A DNA stretch of 64,000 nt from Lachnospiraceae bacterium (GTDB lineage Bacteria; Bacillota; Clostridia; Lachnospirales; Lachnospiraceae): assembly GCA_900772845.1 (NCBI GenBank), contig CAAGSD010000006.1, positions 1 to 64,000 of the forward strand, read 5' to 3'. Each line of letters opens with the position of its first letter. Positions within the stretch are counted from its first letter, which is position 1. The notes under the pieces were generated by a model. The model had not been told where the DNA came from and did not search any database. It saw only the letters and a list, made by a program, of their open reading frames with translations. The translations under genes were made by a program, and so were the position numbers. Positions 1 through 7,907 of this stretch are shown here, one piece after another.

Positions 1-645
1 CAGACCCCGGAGAAGATCTTCTATTATTCCGAGACGGAAGGGACAGGATACTGTGCCAAAGATGTGAAGGTATCCCAGTTAGGTACGGAGTTCACCGTAG
101 TGACCCCGGACGGTGAGAGTGAACGCTTCCAGATGCGTCTCATCGGTGCCCATAATGTCATCAATGTGGTGGGGGCTATCGCAGTTGCTCATAAAATGGG
201 TATGACGCTGCAGGAACTGCGGATCCCGGTACGCCGGATCGAGCCGGTGCCCCATCGTATGCAGATGCGGGAACACGGTCTCGTGACCATTATTGACGAT
301 GCTTATAATTCCAACCCCGTAGGTTCCAGAGCAGCGGTCGAGACGCTGGCTATGTTTGACGGTATCCGGATCCTGATCACGCCGGGCATGGTGGAGCTGG
401 GTGACAAGGAAGCGGAATACAATCATAAATTCGGTAACTACGCAGCGGATTGCTGTGATTACATCCTGTTAGTGGGCAGACGGCATACCGAGCCTATCAG
501 GGAGGGCGTGCTGGAGAAGGGATTCCCGGAAGAGAAATGCCTGGTATTCGATAAGCTGGAAGAAGCCGTCTCTTACGCCTATGCTATCAAAGGGCAGGGA
601 CATAAGTATATTTTATTAGAGAATGATCTGACGGATAACTATTAG
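1..645 (+). CDS. murF: MurF, UDP-MurNAc-tripeptide--D-Ala-D-Ala ligase (C-terminal part)
   Basis: The frame is already open at base 1, so the 5' end lies outside the window; about 214 residues are present. MurF joins D-Ala-D-Ala to the UDP-MurNAc tripeptide, the last cytoplasmic step of peptidoglycan precursor synthesis. The fragment carries the central/C-terminal Mur ligase region, including the family signature DDAYNSNP followed by a conserved glycine-rich stretch (ITPGMVELG). It sits 76 bp before ddl, which makes the D-Ala-D-Ala substrate, so the two probably form one functional unit. The family assignment is firm; choosing MurF over other Mur ligases rests on the DDAYN(S/A)NP motif and the ddl neighbour. 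Confidence 0.9.
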   Translation, partial: QTPEKIFYYSETEGTGYCAKDVKVSQLGTEFTVVTPDGESERFQMRLIGAHNVINVVGAIAVAHKMGMTLQELRIPVRRIEPVPHRMQMREHGLVTIIDDAYNSNPVGSRAAVETLAMFDGIRILITPGMVELGDKEAEYNHKFGNYAADCCDYILLVGRRHTEPIREGVLEKGFPEEKCLVFDKLEEAVSYAYAIKGQGHKYILLENDLTDNY

Positions 646-721
646 ACGATTCAGGTGTGATTTTGTGAATGTGGTTCTGGATAGTTGACAGAGAGTAGGA
701 AAATTCTAGGAGGAAAAATAA

Positions 722-1903
722 ATGAAGACAAGAGTAGCAATGCTGTTTGGTGGCAAGAGTGTAGAACACGAGGTATCTGTGATCTCCGGCATCCAGGCTG
801 TCATGAGCATGGACACAGACAAATACGAAGTGATCCCGGTCTATATGACCAAACGTAATGAAATGTACATCGGTGAGGAGATCGGCAAGATCGAATCCTA
901 TAAAAATATCGACGAACTGTTGAAAAAGTCCCAGAGAGTGATCATGACCAACGAGGACGGCAAGGTATTCCTGACTCCCTTCCCGGTGAAGCTGTTTGGT
1001 GGGAAGAAACCGGTAGAGATCGACGTGGCTTTCCCTGTAGTCCACGGTACCAATGTGGAGGACGGCGCTTTCCAGGGTTATCTGAAGACCATGGGCATCC
1101 CCTTCGTGGGCTGTGATGTGACCGCATCCGCCATCGGCATGGACAAATACATCATGAAGGCTGTATTAAAGGAGTGTGATGTGCCGGTACTGGATGCACA
1201 GTTGTACACTCTGGCAGACTATGCAGAGATGGAGACTATCCTTGATAAAGTGGAAAAAGGACTGGGATATCCGGTGATCGTAAAACCGGTCAACTTAGGT
1301 TCCAGCGTAGGCATCAGTGTGGCTAAAAATCGTGTGGAGCTGACCCATTCCGTCGATGATGCATTCAAGTATGCGACCAAAGTGCTGGTGGAGCACGCCA
1401 TCACTAATTTACGTGAGATCAACTGCTCGGTACTGGGTGATGAGAATGACGCTATTGCTTCCGAGTGCGAAGAACCCCTGCACACCAAAGATATCTTAAG
1501 CTATGAAGATAAATACGTCAGCAATGCCAAGGGCAGCGGCTCCAAGGGCATGGCGAGCGTATCCCGCAAGATCCCCGCAGAGCTGTCTCCCGAGAAGAGA
1601 GAAGAAGTCCGGGAACTGGCAGTCAGATCCTTTAAAGCGCTGGGCTGTAACGGTGTGTCCCGTATCGACTTTATGATCGATGAGGACAATGGCAGGCTGT
1701 ATTTTAACGAGATCAATACCATCCCCGGATCTCTGGCATTTTATCTGTGGGAGCCGGTAGGAGTTCCTTACAAAGAGCTCCTGGATCGTATGATCCAGCT
1801 GTCTTTGAAGAGAGCACGCACCGAGGAGAGACTGACCTTTACGTTCGATACGAATATCCTGAATTCTGCAAGCTTTGGCGGTTCTAAGGGTGGTAAATTG
1901 TAA
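722..1903 (+). CDS. ddl: D-alanine--D-alanine ligase
   Basis: An ATP-grasp enzyme that makes D-Ala-D-Ala for the cell wall. The N-terminus MKTRVAMLFGGKSVEHEVS is typical of Ddl. Also visible are HGTNVEDGAFQG, the ATP-binding lysine segment VIVKPVNLGSSVGIS, and the C-terminal metal and substrate region EINTIPGSLAF. The length of 393 residues is slightly above the usual 350-380, partly from a polar C-terminal tail. A clear AGGAGG lies 8 bases before the ATG. It follows murF and probably shares its transcript. Nothing suggests a D-Ala-D-Lac (vancomycin-resistance) ligase cluster, as no vanH or vanX homologue is nearby. Confidence 0.93.
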   Translation: MKTRVAMLFGGKSVEHEVSVISGIQAVMSMDTDKYEVIPVYMTKRNEMYIGEEIGKIESYKNIDELLKKSQRVIMTNEDGKVFLTPFPVKLFGGKKPVEIDVAFPVVHGTNVEDGAFQGYLKTMGIPFVGCDVTASAIGMDKYIMKAVLKECDVPVLDAQLYTLADYAEMETILDKVEKGLGYPVIVKPVNLGSSVGISVAKNRVELTHSVDDAFKYATKVLVEHAITNLREINCSVLGDENDAIASECEEPLHTKDILSYEDKYVSNAKGSGSKGMASVSRKIPAELSPEKREEVRELAVRSFKALGCNGVSRIDFMIDEDNGRLYFNEINTIPGSLAFYLWEPVGVPYKELLDRMIQLSLKRARTEERLTFTFDTNILNSASFGGSKGGKL

Positions 1904-1935
1904 TAGCCGGTTTAATTGAAAAAGAGGTTGCTTTG

Positions 1936-3054
1936 ATGGAAAAGATACATTCTGAAAAAGGAAAAGCAAGTTTGAATTTAACAAGGCCAAAATTAAATAG
2001 AAATATGATTGTTTACCATGAAACAGGAGATTTATTTGCTGATACATGTGAAATTGTGGAGAGTGCACAAAGTATTGCGTATGCGGCTGTGGATACAATT
2101 CTGGTTCAAAGGAACTGGTTATTGGGGAAACGAATTGCTATAGAGTGTCTGGATGAAAATGGAAAAGCAGACTATGGCAAAAAAACTATGAAAAAGCTAT
2201 CAGCAGAATTAAAAGAAAAATATGGTAAAGGATTTGATTTTAGTAGTCTTTATAAATATGTAAAATTTCATCAGGAATTTCCTCAAATTTTGGACTCGCT
2301 GAGTCCAAAGTCTGGTCGACCTTTATCATGGACACATTATAGAATTTTGCTTCAGGAAACATCACCAGAGGCACGAGCATGGTATACGAAAGAAGCACAG
2401 GAGCAAGCATGGTCAGTTCGAACATTGCAACGTAATATTTCTTCACAGTATTATTACCGAATACTCATGTCTCAAAATGCAGAATCTGTCGAAAAAGAAA
2501 TGAAAGAGCTGACAGCTTCTTATCAGGCTGATAAACTCGAATTTATCAAAAATCCAGTAATAGCTGAATTCCTCGGACTATCTTCTAACACAGACTTTAC
2601 AGAAAGTGATTTGGAGCAGAGAATTATCACGCATATTCAAAAATTTCTCATGGAATTGGGGAAGGGGTATGCATTTGTTGCGAGACAACAGCATATTCGA
2701 ACTGAAAAAGAAGATTATTACATTGATCTTGTTTTTTATAATTACATTTTGAAGTGTTTTGTATTGATTGATTTAAAAACATCGAAAATTACACATCAAG
2801 ATGTGGGACAGATGGATATGTATATTCGTATGTATGATGAAATGAAACGAAATGAAGGAGATAATCCAACATTAGGGATTATTTTATGTTCCGATACAGA
2901 CGAAGATATTGCAAAATATTCTATATTGCATGGGCACGAACAATTATTTGCGTCCAAATATAAAACTTGCCTTCCATCAGAAGAACAGCTTCGGGAAGAG
3001 ATTGAAATACAGAAGAGATTTTATTATTTACAGAAAGAAGACAAAGAAAATTAA
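1936..3054 (+). CDS. YhcG/DUF1016-family PD-(D/E)XK nuclease-like protein
   Basis: 372 residues. The N-terminal half (about residues 35-190) resembles the DUF1016 helical domain (LGKRIA, SSLYKYVKFHQEFP, LSWTHYRILL). The C-terminal part carries the PD-(D/E)XK-like core: D264 in YYIDLVFYN, then VLIDLKTSK with D279-x-K281, where many relatives have E-L-K. The family is predicted to act on DNA and often occurs in mobile or defence regions; its substrate is not known here. I prefer the ATG at 1936 over the TTG one codon upstream because AGAGG sits 8 bases before it. Base composition is clearly more AT-rich than ddl and dnaJ on either side, which suggests horizontal acquisition. Confidence 0.85.
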   Translation: MEKIHSEKGKASLNLTRPKLNRNMIVYHETGDLFADTCEIVESAQSIAYAAVDTILVQRNWLLGKRIAIECLDENGKADYGKKTMKKLSAELKEKYGKGFDFSSLYKYVKFHQEFPQILDSLSPKSGRPLSWTHYRILLQETSPEARAWYTKEAQEQAWSVRTLQRNISSQYYYRILMSQNAESVEKEMKELTASYQADKLEFIKNPVIAEFLGLSSNTDFTESDLEQRIITHIQKFLMELGKGYAFVARQQHIRTEKEDYYIDLVFYNYILKCFVLIDLKTSKITHQDVGQMDMYIRMYDEMKRNEGDNPTLGIILCSDTDEDIAKYSILHGHEQLFASKYKTCLPSEEQLREEIEIQKRFYYLQKEDKEN

Positions 3055-3070
3055 AGATTTAATAAAAATT

Positions 3071-3097
3071 TTAGCACTCTCCTCTTGCGAGTGCTAA
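3071..3097 (+). promoter_or_regulatory. CIRCE operator (HrcA site) and promoter
   Basis: A perfect CIRCE element: TTAGCACTC, a 9 bp spacer, then GAGTGCTAA. HrcA binds this inverted repeat to repress class I heat-shock genes. A TATAAT at 3111-3116 just downstream suggests the operator overlaps the promoter -35 area (TTGCGA at 3085-3090, with a long 20 bp spacer). The next gene downstream is the DnaJ-like gene at 3267, so that gene is predicted to be heat-inducible and HrcA-repressed. Confidence 0.92.
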
Positions 3098-3177
3098 GCC
3101 GTAGTGATAATATAATCTCTGTAAGAGGAACAGGCGGCTGCAGCAGCAGACAATTGTTTGAAAAGAGATGTGAAGTG

Positions 3178-3211
3178 GTCAGCCGCACAGGGAACTGTGT
3201 CGGCTGATTTT
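3178..3211 (+). terminator. Terminator-like hairpin in the dnaJ leader (possible attenuator)
   Basis: An 11 bp GC-rich stem (CAGCCGCACAG pairing with CTGTGTCGGCTG, one bulged base) is followed by TTTTT. It lies between the CIRCE promoter and the DnaJ-like start codon, within the 5' leader. It could terminate part of the transcripts, or be a remnant; the T-run is short. Confidence 0.45.
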
Positions 3212-3266
3212 TACATGAAAAACGTCTTGGTTGTGTGGCTCACCGGTTGGGCAGAATGGAGGGAAT

Positions 3267-4277
3267 ATGACGAAGACAACAAAAAGAGATTATTATGAAG
3301 TACTGGGTGTCAGCAAGACAGCGGACGCCGCAGCGATAAAAAAAGCATACCGGAAGCTGGCGAAAAAATACCATCCGGATACCAATGCAGGAGACCCTGT
3401 GGCAGAGGAGAAGCTGAAGGAAGTCAACGAAGCTTACGATGTGCTGGGGGATGAAAAAAAGAAGAAACTATATGATACTTACGGTTTTGCCGCTTTTCAG
3501 GAGGGATTTAACGAGGAGGCAGCCAGACAGTATCAGGAGCAGTTTAAGAACGGAGGCGGCTTCGGCACCGATGGCTTCGGCGGCTTTGGCAACGGCACGT
3601 TCCATTACAGCACCGGAGGAAGCGGTTTTGGTACAGGTTCCTTTGATGGCTTTGGCGGGGATGAGGATATTTTCGACAATCTGTTCGGACAGTATTTCAA
3701 GGGACAGAAAGGCTCCGGACGGGGTAGCCGGGCGAACTACCGCAGCAAAGGTCAGGATGTGGAATCCGGCATCACCATCAGCTTTGATGAGGCCATGCAT
3801 GGCTGTGACAAGACATTTACCCTGAGAGATCCCGCTACCGGAAAATCCGAATCCGTGCAGGTACACATTCCTGCCGGCATCGACACCGGCAAAAGTATCC
3901 GTCTGAAAGGTAAGGGTGGTGAAGGTTACTCCGGCGGTGAGAGCGGCGACCTGTATCTGAAGGTGACGGTACAGGAGAAGCCGGGCTGGGAGCGTAGAGG
4001 ACAGGATCTGTATACCACAGTCAATATCCCCTATACCACTGCGGCCTTGGGCGGCGAGATCCGTGTGCCCACATTGTACGGCGATGTCATGTGCAAAGTG
4101 AAGGAAGGTACACAGTCCGGCAGCAAGATCCGTCTGAAAGGCAAGGGCGTGGTCTCCATGAAGGATAAAAACGTTCGCGGTGACCAGTATGTTGTGATCC
4201 AGATCCAGGTGCCGAGGACATTGACACCTCAGGCAAAGGAAAAATTACAGGAATACAAGAAAGTCAGCGGATTTTAA
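3267..4277 (+). CDS. DnaJ/CbpA-type J-domain co-chaperone without zinc finger
   Basis: 336 residues. The J domain is at the N-terminus (RDYYEVLGVSK, HPD at 36-38). It is followed by a long Gly/Phe-rich linker (about residues 85-150) and the two C-terminal beta-sandwich domains (VHIPAGIDTGKSIRLKG, GQDLYTTVNIPYTTAALGG). The four CxxCxGxG zinc repeats of DnaJ are absent, so it resembles CbpA-type Hsp40s that stimulate DnaK. The ATG at 3267 is preceded by GGAGGG and matches the family N-terminus better than the earlier in-frame ATG at 3231. CIRCE control upstream supports a stress role. grpE, dnaK and hrcA are not in the window. Confidence 0.9.
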   Translation: MTKTTKRDYYEVLGVSKTADAAAIKKAYRKLAKKYHPDTNAGDPVAEEKLKEVNEAYDVLGDEKKKKLYDTYGFAAFQEGFNEEAARQYQEQFKNGGGFGTDGFGGFGNGTFHYSTGGSGFGTGSFDGFGGDEDIFDNLFGQYFKGQKGSGRGSRANYRSKGQDVESGITISFDEAMHGCDKTFTLRDPATGKSESVQVHIPAGIDTGKSIRLKGKGGEGYSGGESGDLYLKVTVQEKPGWERRGQDLYTTVNIPYTTAALGGEIRVPTLYGDVMCKVKEGTQSGSKIRLKGKGVVSMKDKNVRGDQYVVIQIQVPRTLTPQAKEKLQEYKKVSGF

Positions 4278-4291
4278 TCCGCTGGCTTTTT
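4262..4291 (+). terminator. Rho-independent terminator after dnaJ-like gene
   Basis: The stem GTCAGCGGATT / AATCCGCTGGC is followed by seven T residues. It overlaps the stop codon of the DnaJ-like gene. Confidence 0.85.
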
Positions 4292-4420
4292 TGCACTGAT
4301 ACCGGCAGATGAGAAAATTTTTCAATAAGAGGAAAAGACTGGAAATATGAGAGGTATGTGCTTATAATAATCATTCATAAATAGGATAAACCAAAGAATT
4401 CACACAGGAGGAAAAATACA

Positions 4421-4732
4421 ATGTTAAAGTGTTTCAAAAATATTGATAAGGCGAAAACAGGTATTTTCGCAGCAGGTGTTCTCTTCGGAACCGCCGGTAT
4501 CAAGATCCTGTCCAGCAAGGATGCGAAGAAGCTGTACACCAACTGCACTGCAGCTGTTCTGCGTGCAAAAGAGTGTGTCATGAAGACTGCGACCACCATT
4601 CAGGAGAACGCAGAGGATATCTATGCAGAGGCGCAGCAGATCAATGAGGACAGAGCAGCACAGGCAGCAAAAGAGTATGAAGGTGAAGCAGAAGCAGTAG
4701 AGACTGAGATCACCGCAGCAGATGCTGAATAA
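4421..4732 (+). CDS. Small DUF6110-like membrane-associated protein
   Basis: 103 residues. A hydrophobic N-terminal segment (about residues 12-30, GIFAAGVLFGTAGIKILSS) is followed by a helical, alanine/glutamate-rich tail. It resembles small proteins (DUF6110-like) that I know next to metal-transporting P-type ATPases in Clostridia; I make this match by eye. AGGAGG precedes the ATG. A TATAAT at 4363-4368 is a likely -10 box with a weak TGGAAA -35. The P-type ATPase starts 75 bp downstream, so an accessory role in metal handling or ATPase assembly is inferred. The biochemical function is unknown. Confidence 0.7.
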   Translation: MLKCFKNIDKAKTGIFAAGVLFGTAGIKILSSKDAKKLYTNCTAAVLRAKECVMKTATTIQENAEDIYAEAQQINEDRAAQAAKEYEGEAEAVETEITAADAE

Positions 4733-4752
4733 TTTACAAGACAGAATAACAG

Positions 4753-4784
4753 ACACCTGCATGCTCCGGCATCGCAGGTGTTTT
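4753..4784 (+). terminator. Weak hairpin between DUF6110-like gene and ATPase gene
   Basis: ACACCTGC pairs with GCAGGTGT and is followed by only TTT. It could reduce read-through into the ATPase gene, setting unequal expression of the two genes. Read as weak. Confidence 0.5.
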
Positions 4785-4807
4785 CATGAAAGCAGGCATA
4801 AGAAAAT

Positions 4808-6895
4808 ATGAAATTTGTGATCAGACATGAGATAAAGGGGAGACTCAGAATTCACATTTTACAAAGCCGCATGAGTTTTGCACAGGCAGATACCCTGCAA
4901 TACTATCTGGATGGTCAGGAAAATATCGTCAGTGCCAAAATTCAGGAGCGTACGCAGGATGTCACGGTGGTCTATAGTGGTTCCAGAGAAGAGGCGTTAA
5001 AGATACTGGAGAGATTCAGCTATCAGTCCACGGATGTGCCGCAGAATTATCTTGATAATTCCGGCAGAGAGATGAACCGGGAGTACAAGGATCAGCTGAT
5101 CAACAAGGTCGTGATGCACTACGGCATCAAGCTGTTCCTTCCTATGGATATCCGCTCTGTGATCACTACGGTGAAATCTTTCAAATACCTGTGGCATGGA
5201 GTGAAGACGCTGGCAAGGGGCAGGATTGAAGTGCCGGTACTGGATGCTACAGCTATCGGTGTATCCGTACTGCGTGGTGATTACAATACCGCAGGTTCTG
5301 TGATGTTCCTGTTAGGTATTGGTGAGATTCTGGAAGAGTGGACCCATAAAAAGTCTGTCGGCGATCTGGCCAGAAGCATGTCCTTGAATATTGACAAGGT
5401 ATGGGTCATGAGCGGCGGACAGGAGATTCTGGTACCCTCTACCGATATCAAAGCCGGGGATCTGGTAAGAATCCATATGGGCAATGTGATTCCTTTTGAC
5501 GGTACGGTGGCCGAAGGGGAAGGTATGGTGAATCAGGCTTCTCTGACCGGAGAATCTGTTCCCGTGAGAAAGGTCATGGGTGGAACTGTCTATGCCGGAA
5601 CCGTGGTAGAAGAAGGCGAACTGACCATCTGCGTAAAGGAGACCGGCGGCTCCAGCAAATACGAGAAGATCATGACCATGATCGAGGAATCCGAGAAGCT
5701 GAAATCTTCTCTGGAAGGTAAGGCGGAGCACCTGGCTGACAAGCTGGTACCCTATACCTTTATTGGAACCGTTCTGGTATGGCTGTTCACACGGAATGTT
5801 ACCAAGGCATTATCGGTACTGATGGTGGATTTCTCCTGTGCACTGAAGCTGTCCATGCCGTTAGCGGTACTGTCTGCGATCCGTGAGGCAAGCACCTATG
5901 AGATCACAGTCAAGGGCGGTAAATACTTAGAGGCTATGGCAGATGCCACCACTATCGTATTCGACAAGACAGGAACGCTGACCAAGGCACAGCCTACCGT
6001 GGCAGATGTGGTATCCTTCAACGGACAGCCCGAAGATGAACTGCTTCGGATCGCAGCCTGCCTGGAGGAGCATTTCCCTCATTCCATGGCGAAGGCAGTG
6101 GTACGTGAGGCAGCCCGCAGGGACCTGGTACATGAAGAATTGCATACGAAGGTGGAATATATCGTGGCACATGGTATTTCCTCTACGTTGGAAGGTAAGA
6201 AGATCATCATCGGAAGTTATCATTTCGTATTTGAGGATGAGCAGGCACAGATACCGGAAGGCAGGCAGGAGCTGTTTGATCATCTTTCCGAAGAGTACTC
6301 TCATCTGTACATGGCCATTGATGGTAAACTGGCAGCGGTGATCTGTATCGAAGATCCTTTAAGAGAGGAAGCACCGGAGGTGATCCGTCAGCTGAAAAGC
6401 TTAGGAATCAGTAAAGTCGTAATGATGACGGGTGACAGCGACCGTATTGCCAGATCTATTGCCAATATTGTCGGTGTGGATGAGTATTATTCCGAGGTAC
6501 TTCCCGAGGACAAGGCGAAGTTCGTAGAGCAGGAGAAACAGTCCGGACACAAGGTCATCATGATCGGCGATGGCATCAATGATTCTCCTGCACTGTCTGC
6601 GGCGGATGTAGGTATCGCCATCAGCGACGGCGCACAGATCGCCAGAGAGATCGCAGATGTGACCATTGGTGCGGATAATTTACAGGAAGTAGCGACACTG
6701 AAGGAGCTGAGTAATGCTCTGATGTCGAGGATTCATAGAAATTACCGCATGATCGTGGGCATCAATACGGGACTGATCGTCCTGGGCGTGGCAGGAATGA
6801 TCCCGCCCACCACTTCCGCTCTGCTACACAATACCTCCACCCTGTGGATCAGCACCAAGAGCATGAAGAATCTGTTAGATAAAGAAGAAATATAA
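4808..6895 (+). CDS. Heavy-metal P1B-type ATPase with atypical SCALKL motif
   Basis: 695 residues. The N-terminus holds a heavy-metal-associated-like region (about 1-75, starting RHEIKGRLRIHI) lacking a CxxC pair. Then come the actuator motif TGES (247-250), the phosphorylation motif DKTGTLT (D386), the P1B-type FPHSMAKA element, and the hinge motif GDGINDSP (587-594). The intramembrane metal-site motif is S343-C344-A345-L-K-L, not the CPC/CPH of copper or zinc pumps. Metal specificity therefore cannot be assigned; export of a transition metal is the safest reading. It is paired with the small DUF6110-like gene just upstream. The RBS is weak. Confidence 0.88.
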   Translation: MKFVIRHEIKGRLRIHILQSRMSFAQADTLQYYLDGQENIVSAKIQERTQDVTVVYSGSREEALKILERFSYQSTDVPQNYLDNSGREMNREYKDQLINKVVMHYGIKLFLPMDIRSVITTVKSFKYLWHGVKTLARGRIEVPVLDATAIGVSVLRGDYNTAGSVMFLLGIGEILEEWTHKKSVGDLARSMSLNIDKVWVMSGGQEILVPSTDIKAGDLVRIHMGNVIPFDGTVAEGEGMVNQASLTGESVPVRKVMGGTVYAGTVVEEGELTICVKETGGSSKYEKIMTMIEESEKLKSSLEGKAEHLADKLVPYTFIGTVLVWLFTRNVTKALSVLMVDFSCALKLSMPLAVLSAIREASTYEITVKGGKYLEAMADATTIVFDKTGTLTKAQPTVADVVSFNGQPEDELLRIAACLEEHFPHSMAKAVVREAARRDLVHEELHTKVEYIVAHGISSTLEGKKIIIGSYHFVFEDEQAQIPEGRQELFDHLSEEYSHLYMAIDGKLAAVICIEDPLREEAPEVIRQLKSLGISKVVMMTGDSDRIARSIANIVGVDEYYSEVLPEDKAKFVEQEKQSGHKVIMIGDGINDSPALSAADVGIAISDGAQIAREIADVTIGADNLQEVATLKELSNALMSRIHRNYRMIVGINTGLIVLGVAGMIPPTTSALLHNTSTLWISTKSMKNLLDKEEI

Positions 6896-6899
6896 AATC

Positions 6900-6951
6900 A
6901 ACGATAAGCCGCTGCATAACAGGATATACTTGCAGTGGCTTATCGTTTTTT
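6900..6951 (+). terminator. Strong terminator after the metal ATPase gene
   Basis: A 16 bp nearly perfect stem (ACGATAAGCCGCTGCA / TGCAGTGGCTTATCGT) is followed by a T-run. Confidence 0.9.
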
Positions 6952-7057
6952 GATCTCAATATCCACGGATCGCTTCGCTGTATAGCATCTTACGTCCGGT
7001 CACGGGAGACTTTTATCACTTTTGTCCCTGATATTGATGGAATGTACGGTACTTTTG

Positions 7058-7115
7058 TAGGAATTATATGTTGCATATTTGCAGATGCGTGTATATAATG
7101 ATATAGTAATTCCTA
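7058..7115 (+). promoter_or_regulatory. suf promoter framed by a 9 bp inverted repeat
   Basis: TTGCAT (7071-7076), a 17 bp spacer and TATAAT (7094-7099) form a strong promoter 45 bp before sufC. It is bracketed by TAGGAATTA (7058-7066) and its exact reverse complement TAATTCCTA (7107-7115). One arm sits just upstream of -35 and the other near the start of transcription. A repressor such as an Rrf2/IscR-type iron-sulfur sensor could bind these arms; that is inference. Confidence 0.75.
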
Positions 7116-7143
7116 GTCAAACGCTAGAGATAGGAGGAAGTAT

Positions 7144-7890
7144 ATGTCAGAACAATTATTACAGGTGCGTAACTTGTCCGTAAGTGTAGAGGACAAGCCC
7201 ATCCTTCATGGAATAGATTTAGAGGTTCATCCCGGTGAGACTCACGTCCTTATGGGACCCAACGGTGCAGGTAAGTCCACACTGGGTTACACCATCATGG
7301 GGAGTCCCCGTTATGAGGTGACCGGTGGTGAGATCCTGTTCAAGGGAAAAGAGTTATTAGAGGAAACCGCAGATCAGAGGGCGAAGGATGGGATTTTCCT
7401 GTCTTTCCAGAATCCTCTGGAGGTTCCCGGCGTCTCCCTGCGGAACTTTATCCGCAATGCCGTGGAACAGAGAAGTGGTTCCCGTGTCAAATTATGGACA
7501 TTCAAAAAAGAACTGGAGCAGGCCATGGAAGTATTGCAGATGGATCCTTCCTACGGTGACCGAGACCTGAATGTGGGATTCTCCGGCGGCGAGAAGAAAA
7601 AGGCAGAGATCCTGCAGCTGTTAATGTTAAAGCCATCGCTGGCTATTCTGGATGAGACCGATTCCGGACTGGATGTGGATGCGGTGCGTACAGTATCCAA
7701 GGGTGTGGAGGAGTACCAGAAGGACAAAAAGGGAGCACTGTTGATCATCACCCACAGCACCCGGATCCTGGAGTCTCTCCATGTGGACAAGACACATGTA
7801 CTGGTGAATGGTAAGATCGTGGCATCCGGCGACGCTTCCCTGGTAGACGAGATCAACGAGCATGGTTTCGAGCGTTTTCTGGAAGCATAA
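7144..7890 (+). CDS. sufC: SufC, Fe-S cluster assembly ATPase
   Basis: 248 residues. An ABC-type ATPase of the SUF scaffold: Walker A GPNGAGKST, signature FSGGEKKKAE, Walker B LAILDETDSGLD, then the switch histidine (IITHST). SufC drives conformational changes in the SufBC2D scaffold that builds iron-sulfur clusters in the cytosol. It is first in a sufC-B-D-S-U operon, the usual Firmicute order. AGGAGG lies 6 bases before the ATG. Confidence 0.96.
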   Translation: MSEQLLQVRNLSVSVEDKPILHGIDLEVHPGETHVLMGPNGAGKSTLGYTIMGSPRYEVTGGEILFKGKELLEETADQRAKDGIFLSFQNPLEVPGVSLRNFIRNAVEQRSGSRVKLWTFKKELEQAMEVLQMDPSYGDRDLNVGFSGGEKKKAEILQLLMLKPSLAILDETDSGLDVDAVRTVSKGVEEYQKDKKGALLIITHSTRILESLHVDKTHVLVNGKIVASGDASLVDEINEHGFERFLEA

Positions 7891-7907
7891 GGAGGTTGAC
7901 GATCTGA

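Noticed and set aside
722..1903. A vancomycin-resistance D-Ala-D-Lac or D-Ala-D-Ser ligase
   Set aside because: No van-type neighbours and a normal murF-ddl context.
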